NCBI GenBank assembly: GCA_964430335.1
Contig: CAYSEN010000003.1
Coordinates: 10,052-74,051 of the forward strand
Direction of reading: 5' to 3'
Length of the DNA: 64,000 bases
DNA from: SIBU01 sp964430335
Lineage (GTDB): Bacteria; Patescibacteriota; Minisyncoccia; Phycocordibacterales; SIBU01
The position numbers and the translations under genes are program-made. Under the pieces are notes generated by a model, which made no database searches, was not told the DNA's origin, and saw only the letters and a list, made by a program, of their open reading frames with translations. Shown piece by piece: positions 1-7,844 of the stretch (positions are counted from its first letter, which is position 1; every line of letters begins with the position of its first letter).

Positions 1-266
1 TCTGAAATTTTTTCCCGGGCGAGTTCCTGAAATTTAACCACAGTAAATCTTTCCTGTGGCTCAGTTATGTCTAAAAGATGGTGAGGGACTCCTTGCATTT
101 CATCAGCGGTAATTTTTCCAGTACCTATGTTGAGCCCTCGGTACACTTGTCTAGAGTCAGCAGAAATAACCTCGCCTTTGAATTTCTTTGCGAGGTGAAC
201 CGCTAAGTCGCTTTTTCCTGTGGCGGTAGGGCCGAGGATTACTATTATTTTAGGTTTCTGTGTCAT
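1..266 (-). CDS. miaA: tRNA dimethylallyltransferase (5' part)
   Basis: This is the N-terminal ~88 residues of MiaA; the rest lies beyond the left edge of the window. MiaA transfers a dimethylallyl group to A37 of tRNAs that read codons starting with U. The protein begins MTQKPKIIVILGPTATGKSD, which contains the P-loop GPTATGKS. The family signature ISADSRQVYRGLNIGTGK follows, and then the conserved PHHLLDI segment. The ATG at 264-266 sits right before the P-loop strand, as is usual for the family. The next gene on this strand, upstream, is tRNA-Leu(CAA), whose UUG codon falls in the class that MiaA substrates read. Confidence 0.95.
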   Translation of the reverse strand, partial: MTQKPKIIVILGPTATGKSDLAVHLAKKFKGEVISADSRQVYRGLNIGTGKITADEMQGVPHHLLDITEPQERFTVVKFQELAREKIS

Positions 267-310
267 TGAGATCTTGTAAAGAGATTCAACACTTCATTTT
301 GAGACTCACT

Positions 311-333
311 TGTGCCGGGAGAGAGACTCGAAC
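311..333 (-). repeat. Direct copy of tRNA-Leu 3' end
   Basis: These 23 bases are identical to 460-482, the T-loop, the 3' side of the T-stem and the acceptor end of the neighbouring tRNA-Leu gene. There is no 5' half of a tRNA attached, so it is not a second tRNA. Between the two copies lie a partial inverted copy of the T-arm (about 401-414) and an imperfect palindrome with arms at 350-364 and 384-400. The same arrangement recurs behind the other tRNA genes of this window. Confidence 0.85.
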
Positions 334-461
334 CTTACAGGTTCAGTATCCTGTTTGGACACTTCCATCGTTAAGAAACTCGAAAGTGTGCTCAAACAGG
401 CTTCGAGTCTCCCGCGTCGCAAAACCGTTTGCGACTTCCCGTCACTATTCGCTTTGCTCTG

Positions 462-545
462 TGCCGGGAGAGAGACTCGAACTCTCATGACCTTGCGATC
501 GATAGATTTTGAGTCTATTGCGTCTACCAATTCCGCCATCCCGGC
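462..545 (-). tRNA. tRNA-Leu (anticodon CAA)
   Basis: This 84-nt class II tRNA has acceptor strands GCCGGGA and TCCCGGC. Its anticodon stem ATAGA/TCTAT encloses the loop CTCAAAA, giving anticodon CAA, which reads UUG. It also has a long variable arm and a T-arm GAGAG-TTCGAGT-CTCTC. The discriminator base is A and the 3' CCA is not encoded. It is transcribed towards miaA, and its 3' end is repeated downstream at 311-333. Confidence 0.95.
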
Positions 546-664
546 ATGTACAGACAGTCTAATAAAATTATTCACAAAAATCAATTTTGCCAGCAGTCTT
601 TGTGTGTTAACATGTGTCTATAGTTTTGACTTTATTACTTTTGATTTACTAAGCAAATTTTATT

Positions 665-1636
665 ATGTCATCACAATTTTATAGCGATTCCATATTTTGG
701 ATTGAGGTAGAAAAAATCCATCCAAACCCATATCAACCAAGGCATGAATTTGAGGAATCGAAACTAAAAGATTTGGCTGATTCGATCAAAATGTACGGTG
801 TTTTACAACCGCTGGTTGTCACTCGTCAGGAAAAAATGAAAGAAGACGGTGGTCTTGTGGTTCAATATGAGCTCATTTCAGGGGAGAGAAGACTCCGAGC
901 TTCAAAGCTTGCGGGTCTTGAGCAGGTTCCTGTAATAATTCGTTCAAACGAGCAAAGCGACAGGGAAAAACTTGAATTGGCGATAATTGAAAATTTGCAA
1001 AGAGAGGATCTAAATCCGGTAGATAGAGCTCGTGCTTTTCAAAGATTGGTGGATGAATTTAAATTTAAGCATGGAGAAATCGGCGCAAAAATGGGTAAGA
1101 GTCGTGTTTATGTTTCAAACACTTTGCGAATTTTGTCTTTACCTGAAGAAATGCTAAACGCATTGTCTGAGGGAAAAATTTCAGAAGGTCACACAAGACC
1201 ACTTTTGATGCTTGAAGATCGCCCTGAAGAGCAAATGACACTGTTTAAGGAGATTATATTTAAGAAAGTGACAGTGCGTGAAGCTGAACAGATTGCAAGA
1301 AAAATCGCTGTTGAGAAAGTGAGAAAGCATGATGACGCTGTTGATCCGGAACTCCTAGCTCTTGAGGCAAAACTGAAAGAATCACTCGGCACCAGAGTAC
1401 GAGTAGAGCGAAAACAGGTTGGTGGAAAGATTACAATCGATTTCTTTTCAAACGACGACCTAAATGTCCTCATAGATATGATGAATGTTAGTCAGGTAAA
1501 AGGTAAGTTATCGAGTCCTTTAGATAGCACATTAGTCACAGACACAGGTGCTCCTATAGATGACCGAAGTAAGGTTGAAAAAGAGGAAGAGGAAAATGAT
1601 GAAGAGCTCTACTCACTAAAAAACTTCAGTATTTAA
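665..1636 (+). CDS. parB: ParB/Spo0J-like chromosome partitioning protein
   Basis: This 323-residue protein is a ParB-type centromere-binding CTPase. Residues ~10-110 form the ParB N-terminal domain, with the opening motif IHPNPYQPRHEF, the GERRLRA box and the IIENLQREDLNPVDRA signature. A KorB-like helix-turn-helix follows at ~120-175 (KMGKSRVYVSNTLRILSLP). The last ~70 residues are an acidic, probably dimerising tail. No parA lies next to it, although parA is the usual partner. It is bounded by tRNA-Leu on the left and by a terminator shared with relA on the right. I saw no obvious parS site in the immediate flanks. Confidence 0.93.
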   Translation: MSSQFYSDSIFWIEVEKIHPNPYQPRHEFEESKLKDLADSIKMYGVLQPLVVTRQEKMKEDGGLVVQYELISGERRLRASKLAGLEQVPVIIRSNEQSDREKLELAIIENLQREDLNPVDRARAFQRLVDEFKFKHGEIGAKMGKSRVYVSNTLRILSLPEEMLNALSEGKISEGHTRPLLMLEDRPEEQMTLFKEIIFKKVTVREAEQIARKIAVEKVRKHDDAVDPELLALEAKLKESLGTRVRVERKQVGGKITIDFFSNDDLNVLIDMMNVSQVKGKLSSPLDSTLVTDTGAPIDDRSKVEKEEEENDEELYSLKNFSI

Positions 1637-1640
1637 ATTT

Positions 1641-1663
1641 AAACCCGAGTGATTCTCGGGTTT
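1641..1663. terminator. Bidirectional terminator between parB and relA
   Basis: The stem AAACCCGAG/CTCGGGTTT encloses a five-base loop and is followed by T-rich sequence on both sides. It lies between two convergent genes and just touches the relA stop codon. Confidence 0.85.
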
Positions 1664-3179
1664 AAATTTTATTTTCTTTTGAAAGATATTCTCTAATATT
1701 TTTCTTAGCAAAGGTGGTTTTTGTGAACTCAAGCCATTTGGAAATCGGATGTGCGCTTTGCTTTGTGATTATTTCTACTATGTCACCGTATTTAAGTGGT
1801 GTGTCGAGAGAGACCAGCTTACCGTTGACCTTTGCGCCCGAGGTGTGGTCGCCGATGTCTGAGTGAATTGAATACGCAAAATCTATTGGGCTCGAATCCT
1901 TAGGTAGGTCAATGACGTCACCTTTAGGGGTAAAGGTAAAGACTCTGTCGTTGAAGAAATCATTTTTTAGGTCATCAACTAGGCCTTCTGTTTTTGAAAC
2001 CTGTTTGTTGTAGTCGCCAAGACTTTTTATCCATGATGGCGTTGCCTGATTTTCACCGTTATCATTTTTTTTGATTTCCTTATTACCTAAAACAAACGCA
2101 GGGAAAAATCTTTTAACCCACTCTATTGTTGATATGCTTGGTTTTTTGGTATTGGTATTTTCTTTGTACTCAAAATGCATACCGTATTCTGTTTTTCGAT
2201 GCATTTCTTCAGTTCGAATTTGAATTTCAATAATACTTCCATCTCCTGTAAATATAGTAGTGTGTATTCCTCGGTAATTATCTATTTTCGGAAGAGCGAT
2301 GTAGTCCTTAATTTTTCCTGGCAATGGTTTCCACGTGCTATGTATGACGCCGAGTACTCTGTAACAATCGGAAACTGTGGCCACTATTACTCTCAGCGCA
2401 GAAATGTCGTGAATGTTGTCTATGTCCCAATCCTTCCTGATTAGTTTTCGGTATAAACTATACAGACCTTTCAATCTGTAACTGGTTTTGATGTTGACTA
2501 TCCCTTCCTTAGCCAGTTCTTTTCTTAACGACTTATGGAACTTTTCTAAGTTTTGCAGTTTTTCCGCACTTTTACTTTTAAGTAGTTTTTTTACCTTTTC
2601 ATATTCTTCAGGGTAGACATGAGGAAATGCATAGTCTTCAAGCTCTCGATTTATTTTTTTAATTCCTAGCCTGTAGGCGAGCGGGGCATAAATTTCAAGT
2701 GTTTCGAGTGCGATTCTGTCGCGCTTTTCTTTCGCCAAAACCTCAAGAGTTTTCACATTTTGTAATCTGTCGGCAAGTTTTATGATGAGCACTCTGACAT
2801 CTTTAGACATGGCGACAAAGAGTTTTCTCAAACTTTCAATGTATCTTTCTGATCCAGTGTAATGAAGTTTTCCGAGCTTTGTCACTCCCTCAACTAAAAA
2901 TCTCATTTCAGCACCAAACTCTTTTTCGATTTCCTCAGGTGTCACTTCAACATCTTCGATGGAGTCGTGAAGTAGCCCTGCTGAAATTGTGACCGCGCCC
3001 ATGCCCAATTCGGCTAAAGTTTTAGCTGTTTCAAATAGATGCAAAAAGTACGGCTCTCCTGAGAATCGGCGTTGATTTATGTGAGCTTTTTCAGCAAAAT
3101 TGTAGGCCTTTGTGATCAAGGCAATATCTTCCGCCGTTGGGTTGCTCATTAAGCTTGTGATGTCTTTTACGCTCCACAT
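1662..3179 (-). CDS. relA/spoT: (p)ppGpp synthetase/hydrolase, RelA/SpoT family
   Basis: This 505-residue alarmone enzyme controls the stringent response. Residues ~30-180 are an HD hydrolase domain, with the HINQRRFSG start and the LLHDSIEDV metal motif intact, so hydrolysis should be possible. Residues ~240-350 are the synthetase domain, containing DISALRVIV, the YRGIHTT segment and EIQIRT. Residues ~415-480 are a TGS domain (VFTFTPKGDVIDLP). The C-terminal helical, zinc-finger and ACT regulatory domains of full-length Rel (usually >700 aa) are missing. The start codon lies in an inverted repeat: GCTCCACA upstream can pair with TGTGGAGC covering the first codons, leaving a purine-rich SD-like AAGGAG in the loop. 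Confidence 0.93.
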   Translation of the reverse strand: MWSVKDITSLMSNPTAEDIALITKAYNFAEKAHINQRRFSGEPYFLHLFETAKTLAELGMGAVTISAGLLHDSIEDVEVTPEEIEKEFGAEMRFLVEGVTKLGKLHYTGSERYIESLRKLFVAMSKDVRVLIIKLADRLQNVKTLEVLAKEKRDRIALETLEIYAPLAYRLGIKKINRELEDYAFPHVYPEEYEKVKKLLKSKSAEKLQNLEKFHKSLRKELAKEGIVNIKTSYRLKGLYSLYRKLIRKDWDIDNIHDISALRVIVATVSDCYRVLGVIHSTWKPLPGKIKDYIALPKIDNYRGIHTTIFTGDGSIIEIQIRTEEMHRKTEYGMHFEYKENTNTKKPSISTIEWVKRFFPAFVLGNKEIKKNDNGENQATPSWIKSLGDYNKQVSKTEGLVDDLKNDFFNDRVFTFTPKGDVIDLPKDSSPIDFAYSIHSDIGDHTSGAKVNGKLVSLDTPLKYGDIVEIITKQSAHPISKWLEFTKTTFAKKNIREYLSKENKI

Positions 3180-3296
3180 AAGTTTATGCTACTCCTTTGT
3201 GGAGCAAGGGGCAACTTTCCCCCGACTGGAACACTCAGTGTTGCAGTTGGGAGTGGAGATGGTTGCAATTATTTTTGATATTGGTAAACTCTAAAT

Positions 3297-3374
3297 ATGT
3301 CAGGAATGATTACAAAGACAAGCAAGAAGACTAAGAACTCACCTCGAGGTCTACTTTTTGCCATTCATTTCTAA
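3297..3374 (+). CDS. Putative 25-aa leaderless micropeptide
   Basis: This small reading frame encodes 25 residues starting MSGMITKTSKKTK and ending RGLLFAIHF. A promoter fits directly in front: TTGCAA at 3263, a 16-nt spacer, TAAACT at 3285, then six bases to the ATG. Transcription would therefore start on or next to the start codon. A strong hairpin terminator follows 23 nt after the stop. A second unit with the same promoter spacing and a similar C-terminal end (RGFIFAI) is found at 25242-25322. I do not recognise a family; translation is inferred, not shown. Confidence 0.4.
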   Translation: MSGMITKTSKKTKNSPRGLLFAIHF

Positions 3375-3396
3375 ACTCCAACAGAAAATAAATGTC

Positions 3397-3428
3397 AAAA
3401 AGTGGCCCTTGAGGGCCACTTTTGTTTT
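3397..3428. terminator. Terminator hairpin
   Basis: AAAAGTGGCCC and GGGCCACTTTT form an 11-bp stem with a four-base loop and a T-rich tail. It ends the micropeptide unit at 3297 and could also act on the other strand. Confidence 0.85.
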
Positions 3429-3468
3429 ACCAACTCAATGTGGTGGAAGAAAACATAATTGATCTTTT

Positions 3469-3678
3469 ATGAATGCCGGTTCTATACAGATGACCTTTCA
3501 CGTCATTTCTCGCGACGGGAGATTTGTCGCTTTGCCCTATGCACCAGATCAAGACCCAGAATTTGTCTACATGGTCGTAGGCAATGATAGGAGCTTTCTC
3601 ATTAGCGAACTTAGGAATTGGGCTACGAGAGGCTGCCCGAAACCACTCGATTTGTCAGCGGTTCTTCCAGGCGCCTGA
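3469..3678 (+). CDS. Hypothetical 69-aa protein (accessory unit)
   Basis: This small soluble protein begins MNAGSIQMTFHVISRDGRF and ends CPKPLDLSAVLPGA. It has no signal peptide or membrane segment and I do not recognise it. The base composition is clearly more GC-rich than in the flanking relA and topA genes. A CATAAT box lies nine bases before the ATG. The stop codon is inside the stem of a perfect hairpin terminator (3669-3698). It reads as a self-contained transcription unit placed between two convergent or divergent core genes, and it belongs to a group of similar single-gene units in this window. Confidence 0.6.
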   Translation: MNAGSIQMTFHVISRDGRFVALPYAPDQDPEFVYMVVGNDRSFLISELRNWATRGCPKPLDLSAVLPGA

Positions 3679-3698
3679 ATTTTCAGGCGCCTTTTTAT
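3669..3698 (+). terminator. Terminator overlapping the stop of the 69-aa gene
   Basis: AGGCGCCTGAA pairs with TTCAGGCGCC and is followed by TTTTTATT. The stop codon TGA lies in the stem. Confidence 0.88.
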
Positions 3699-3701
3699 TA
3701 T

Positions 3702-3910
3702 GTAAATAACCGGCCGAGGCGAAGTCACGGCCGGTTATTTACATAGAATTAAATTTATCTGCACTTTATTCAGGGATAGTTTTCGGTAACAAGTTAATTT
3801 TGTTTCGTCGAACAAAATTACTTCTGACCACGACTCGCGGTTTTGTCTGCTGACAAAACATCGCTCCGTCTCACCAAAACTAGCTGAGTGTGCAATGAAG
3901 ATTGCACACT
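3702..3910. repeat. Cluster of palindromic repeats
   Basis: This non-coding stretch holds four hairpins in a row. A perfect 15-bp inverted repeat (3702-3716 with 3728-3742) is built on CCGGCCG. AATTTTGTT pairs with AACAAAATT around 3805-3830. GTTTTGTC pairs with GACAAAAC around 3840-3862. GTGTGCA pairs with TGCACAC just before topA. The motif ACTTCTGACCAC inside it recurs with small changes near 28425 and 38350. No gene was seen. Confidence 0.7.
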
Positions 3911-3916
3911 TCTAAA

Positions 3917-6100
3917 TTACTTTTGAAGTTTATCAGGGCGATGGTTGGGACAGTTTTTGTCACTACATCTTTCGGGGATAGTTTTGGTGCCTTCCATCAT
4001 TAAGGCTCCGCACATTGGGCAAAGATTTCCAGTTGGTTTTGCCTTTATTGCGTTTTTACATTTAGGGTAATTTGAACAGCTGTAAAATAATCCAAATCTT
4101 CCGCGTCTCTCGGTCATCATTCCATCTTTACACACGGGGCAAGTGACTCCGGTTGAGTTTTTCTTTTCCAACTCCGCATCTTTTTTAATGAATTTACACT
4201 TTGGGTAATTGTTGCAGGCGATAAACCTCCCGAATTTTCCATCTCGTTCTATCAGTTTTCCGGTTTTACATTCTGGGCAGGCTTCACCGGTTTCTTTAGG
4301 TCCCTCAAGTTCTTTGCCGTCAATGGTTCTGGCTCCGACACAATCTGGGAATTTCGCACAACTTAAAAATCTTCCACTTTTGCCGAGCTTTATAATCATT
4401 TCACTTCCGCAAACTGGGCAAGGGAATTCTTTTGGACCTTCACCTAGGTTGGTCGCTTTTTCTAGTTTTTCTTTGGACTTAACCTCTTTGTGGAATGGTT
4501 TATAAAATTCTTCGAGAGTCTTTGCGTACTCGCGTGAACCGAGCGCGATATCGTCGAGCTTGTCTTCCATCTCAGCGGTGAAGTTGTCGCTTATGTAATT
4601 TGCGAAATTTTCTTCAAGGAAACCGCTGACTACTTCACCGGTGTCGGTAGGTTTTAGGGCTTTGTTCTCCTTTGTGACGTATCCACGATCTTCGATGGTC
4701 TTAATAATTGACGCATAGGTAGATGGTCGTCCGATACCTCTTTTTTCTAGTTCCTTTACCAATCCAGCTTCGCTGTATCTAGGTGGTGGTTCTGTAGCCT
4801 TTTCTTCGTCTTTAATTTCAATCAAATTTAGCTTTTCATTTACTGAAACTTTTGGTAGTTCTACGTCCTCGCCACGAGCGTCTGGGTCAGCCAAAAGCCA
4901 ACCTTGAGATAGTACACGGGTGCCGTTAATTGCAAAATTAGGAATTTCGCCAGATCCAACTTGCACCAGAATTTTGCTTCGCAAAATTTTGGCATCAACC
5001 ATTTGGCTAGAAACAGTTCTTTGCCAGATAAGATTGTAAAGTTTTTTGGCTTCGTCGCTTGCGCCCGCATATTCTTTGGATATGTCAGTAGGACGAATTG
5101 CCTCGTGAGCTTCCTGTGCGTTTTTACTTTTCTTACTGTATACACGAGCTTCAAAAAGTCCGGCGCCAAATTTTTTCTCCACAACGCTTGAAATTTGTGA
5201 GGTTGCAGTCGCACTTAGAGTTGTGCTGTCTGTTCTCATGTAGGTAATGAGTCCCGCTTCATATAGTTTCTGAGCGATTCCCATGGTACGTGACGGAGCA
5301 AAACCAAGTCTTGAACTGGCGGCTTGTTGCAGGGTGGAAGTGATGAAGGGTGCTTTCGGTGATCTTTTTGCTTCTGTTTCTGAAATGTCTTTTACAATCC
5401 AATCTTCCTTTTTTCCGATTGTTAAAATTTTCTCAACCAGTTTTTGATCACGCGGTTCTTCAACGCAGATAAGAGTAAATTGACCGCCACTTTTACTTTC
5501 TACGAGAGCGGTGATAACCCAGAATTTTTCTGGTATGAAAGCGCGAATCTCTCGCTCTCGCTCTACTAATATGCGTAGGGCAGGAGATTGAACACGTCCG
5601 GCAGAGAGTCCGTAGCGAACTTTTTTCCAGATTAGGCCAGAAAGGTCATAGCCAACTAGTCTATCTAGTACTCGTCTAGCTTCCTGTGCTTGTCGCAAAT
5701 TCTGATCAATTTTCCTCGGGTGTAGGAGCGCCTCTTCAATGGCCTCCTTGGTAATTTCGTGGTAGGTCACTCTCTTAATGTCGGGTTTATTTTTTAGGTG
5801 CTCGGCTTTAATAATATTGCTAATGTGCCAAGCGATCGCTTCACCTTCTCGATCGGGGTCGGTCGCGAGTAAAATTTCGTCAGCCTTTTTTGCTAATGCT
5901 TCAATTTCCGCAACCACTTTTTCTTTACCTTTTGAAATTTCGTAATGGGGAATAAAACCACCTTCGATGTCGATGGCTTTTTTGTTGCTCTTTGGAAGAT
6001 CACGGACGTGACCAACCGAAGCTTTGACGGTATATTTTCCGTCTAAATATTTTGAAATAGTTTTTGCTTTTGCCGGTGACTCGACAATTAAAAGTTTCAT
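3917..6100 (-). CDS. topA: DNA topoisomerase I
   Basis: This is a type IA topoisomerase of 727 residues that relaxes negative supercoils. The Toprim domain opens with MKLLIVESPAKAKTISKYL and contains ATDPDREGEAIAWH. The catalytic tyrosine lies in LITYMRTDST. The C-terminus carries four Topo_C4-type cysteine clusters starting CPVCG, CPECK, CPVCK and CPMCG, the first three followed by GRF segments. The start was set at the ATG at 6098-6100, because the family always begins at the KLLIVES strand; an upstream in-frame ATG would add 12 unconserved residues. Its 3' end borders the palindromic cluster. Confidence 0.96.
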   Translation of the reverse strand: MKLLIVESPAKAKTISKYLDGKYTVKASVGHVRDLPKSNKKAIDIEGGFIPHYEISKGKEKVVAEIEALAKKADEILLATDPDREGEAIAWHISNIIKAEHLKNKPDIKRVTYHEITKEAIEEALLHPRKIDQNLRQAQEARRVLDRLVGYDLSGLIWKKVRYGLSAGRVQSPALRILVEREREIRAFIPEKFWVITALVESKSGGQFTLICVEEPRDQKLVEKILTIGKKEDWIVKDISETEAKRSPKAPFITSTLQQAASSRLGFAPSRTMGIAQKLYEAGLITYMRTDSTTLSATATSQISSVVEKKFGAGLFEARVYSKKSKNAQEAHEAIRPTDISKEYAGASDEAKKLYNLIWQRTVSSQMVDAKILRSKILVQVGSGEIPNFAINGTRVLSQGWLLADPDARGEDVELPKVSVNEKLNLIEIKDEEKATEPPPRYSEAGLVKELEKRGIGRPSTYASIIKTIEDRGYVTKENKALKPTDTGEVVSGFLEENFANYISDNFTAEMEDKLDDIALGSREYAKTLEEFYKPFHKEVKSKEKLEKATNLGEGPKEFPCPVCGSEMIIKLGKSGRFLSCAKFPDCVGARTIDGKELEGPKETGEACPECKTGKLIERDGKFGRFIACNNYPKCKFIKKDAELEKKNSTGVTCPVCKDGMMTERRGRFGLFYSCSNYPKCKNAIKAKPTGNLCPMCGALMMEGTKTIPERCSDKNCPNHRPDKLQK

Positions 6101-6188
6101 GTTGTAGGTAAGTATTACACAAAAAACAAAAAACACGCAAACTGTTGAGAAGAATTTTTTCGAAATTATAAAAAAAACTGCCCAGTGT

Positions 6189-6479
6189 TTACTGTACAGT
6201 TTTGCAGCTGATCACATTGAAAGTCAAAAGATTTGGCTCACGTCTGAGTTCGACCTCGAGACCGCAAACCACGGCGATCAGGTTTCCGAGAGCGGTCGCT
6301 GAGATTTCATCCAAAATCGGGACGGATGAATTGGCAGAAGGACGGAATCTGAGGAATTCACCACCCCTCATGACAAGGAACGTCCCGTTTCCTCGACTCT
6401 CACTTGACCAGGGTAGATAGTAGGTATCCCCCGGAAGCAGTTTTGTGGGCATGTCTCCAGGCCCGAGCAGATCATTCAT
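6189..6479 (-). CDS. Hypothetical 96-aa protein (accessory unit)
   Basis: This soluble protein of unknown function begins MNDLLGPGDMPTKLLPGDTY. It appears beta-rich, with segments such as GTFLVMRGGEFLRFRP and several short glycine turns. It is more GC-rich than topA and dprA, between which it lies on the same strand. A short hairpin followed by a T-run comes after the stop, so it probably has its own terminator. Its composition and isolation group it with the other single-gene accessory units of the window. Confidence 0.55.
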   Translation of the reverse strand: MNDLLGPGDMPTKLLPGDTYYLPWSSESRGNGTFLVMRGGEFLRFRPSANSSVPILDEISATALGNLIAVVCGLEVELRREPNLLTFNVISCKTVQ

Positions 6480-6520
6480 AAATGTTTCCTAATGTCATAT
6501 TACACAACATTTGTATTTTG

Positions 6521-7381
6521 TCAAGTTAGCTCAAGTTTTCCTAAACGCTCGCCAATTAGTCCTTTGATTTCTAAAAGTGTGAGCATTGAATTTAGTTCGT
6601 TAATATTTATTTCAAGCATTTCTGCCAGTTCATCTTTGGTTCTTGGATTATTTAGTTGAGCAAGAATTTTCATTTCTATATGCGAACAATCGTCGTAGTT
6701 TCTTTCAAAATTTTCTTGCGCGTCAATTTTTTGTCCAAGGGCATCTAAAACATCTTCACTTTTTGTAATAGGTGTTGCGCCAAGCCTAAGTAACATGTGT
6801 GGTCCGGCTGATGTGGGTGAAAAAATTGATCCAGGAATTGTGTAAACGTCTCTGTTGTATTCTGTGGCGTATTTTGAAGTGATGAGTGTTCCAGATTTTA
6901 ATTCGGCCTCTATTACAAGAACCGCATCGGAAAGTCCTGCCATGATTCGATTTCGCTGAGGGAAACTGTAAGGTGTAGCCTTAAACATTGGCTCGAATTC
7001 TGAAATCAATGCGCCGTGTGAAGAAATAATTTTCTCTGCTAGTTGTTGGTGAGACGCGGGATAGAGAACTTTTGGATCAAGTCCGGATCCTGGTACAGCG
7101 ATGGTTTTAAGTCCTGCTGATAGCGCGGCTCGGTGCGCAATGGAATCGATTCCAAGAGCGAGACCAGAAATAATCACAATCGGGTATCCCTTGAGACCTT
7201 CAATAATTTTTTCAGTAGCAAATTTTCCATAATCAGAATATTTGCGCGAACCTACAACCGCGAGAAATTTGTGTTCTTCCGGTGGAAATTCACCTTTTAT
7301 GAAAAGTTTCTTTGGGCAGTCTGGAATTTCCAAGAGACGTTTTGGAAATTGCTGTTTATTTATTTCACGAATGTTTTGCAT
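6521..7381 (-). CDS. dprA: DNA-processing protein DprA
   Basis: This 286-residue protein is a DprA/Smf. In transformation this protein loads RecA onto incoming single-stranded DNA. The Rossmann-like core spans ~35-230 and shows VVGSRKYSDYG, ISGLALGIDSIAHRAAL, the VPGSG turn, SFPQRNRIMAGLS and the ESGT-like ELKSGTLIT. Residues ~235-286 are the winged-helix C-terminal domain. It starts MQNIREINKQQFPKRLLEIP, so the SAM-like N-terminal extension found in larger DprA proteins is short or absent. Its presence fits the signs of DNA uptake and mosaic gene gain elsewhere in the window. Confidence 0.94.
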   Translation of the reverse strand: MQNIREINKQQFPKRLLEIPDCPKKLFIKGEFPPEEHKFLAVVGSRKYSDYGKFATEKIIEGLKGYPIVIISGLALGIDSIAHRAALSAGLKTIAVPGSGLDPKVLYPASHQQLAEKIISSHGALISEFEPMFKATPYSFPQRNRIMAGLSDAVLVIEAELKSGTLITSKYATEYNRDVYTIPGSIFSPTSAGPHMLLRLGATPITKSEDVLDALGQKIDAQENFERNYDDCSHIEMKILAQLNNPRTKDELAEMLEININELNSMLTLLEIKGLIGERLGKLELT

Positions 7382-7424
7382 TTGTTGATAATATTTTATA
7401 ACATTGTTTCAGTTAATACACCTT

Positions 7425-7745
7425 ATGGACATCAACGATTTTCACCTGGTCGGTGGAAACACCGTCCAGAAGGAACCAGATTTTTGGTACAAATTAGAAA
7501 TGGGGCAACTACGTGATTACTTACGTAGGTTTGTTGATGCGGGACGTGCCGATCAAGCAAAGAAGATTTTTGCCGGCATTCTGGCAGACCGACTCTATAT
7601 ATGGAGGTGCAAGGGTTGGTGTGGTCAGGGTACTGGAAGCATGGATGCTCTTGCACGAGCGCTCCGTGATGCTGGTCGTGACGTATTTGGACAAGAAGTC
7701 TCCGATAGGATTTTTTCAGATACTACTGATTGTCCTCCGTGTTAG
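7425..7745 (+). CDS. Hypothetical 106-aa protein (accessory unit)
   Basis: The protein begins MDINDFHLVGGN and is mostly helical with a cysteine-rich tail (RCKGWCGQGTG, then DCPPC at the very end). I do not recognise it. The ATG at 7425 was preferred to an in-frame TTG at 7404. The gene is GC-rich relative to dprA and serS. It is followed at once by a terminator (GCGGTGAA/TTCACCGC plus five T, 7753-7774). The paired Cys residues could bind metal or form disulfides, but this is only a suggestion. Confidence 0.55.
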   Translation: MDINDFHLVGGNTVQKEPDFWYKLEMGQLRDYLRRFVDAGRADQAKKIFAGILADRLYIWRCKGWCGQGTGSMDALARALRDAGRDVFGQEVSDRIFSDTTDCPPC

Positions 7746-7752
7746 CCACAAG

Positions 7753-7774
7753 GCGGTGAATTTCACCGCTTTTT
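7753..7774 (+). terminator. Terminator of the 106-aa gene
   Basis: An 8-bp stem, GCGGTGAA with TTCACCGC, is followed by TTTTT directly after the stop codon. Confidence 0.85.
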
Positions 7775-7844
7775 ACTTTGACGAGGACAAACTTTATTTT
7801 TTACGATAATATATACTTATACTTAAATAGTAATCCATTTCACC

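Noticed and set aside
311..360. Possible second tRNA on the minus strand
   Set aside because: Only the T-arm and acceptor 3' strand are present. No matching 5' acceptor, D-arm or anticodon arm could be found, so it is a copied fragment.
311..482. Integrated mobile element with tRNA-Leu attachment sites
   Set aside because: The direct repeats are only ~150 bp apart and enclose no integrase or cargo. At most it is a remnant.
3702..3910. CRISPR array
   Set aside because: The hairpins differ from each other and there are no regularly spaced identical repeats or cas genes.
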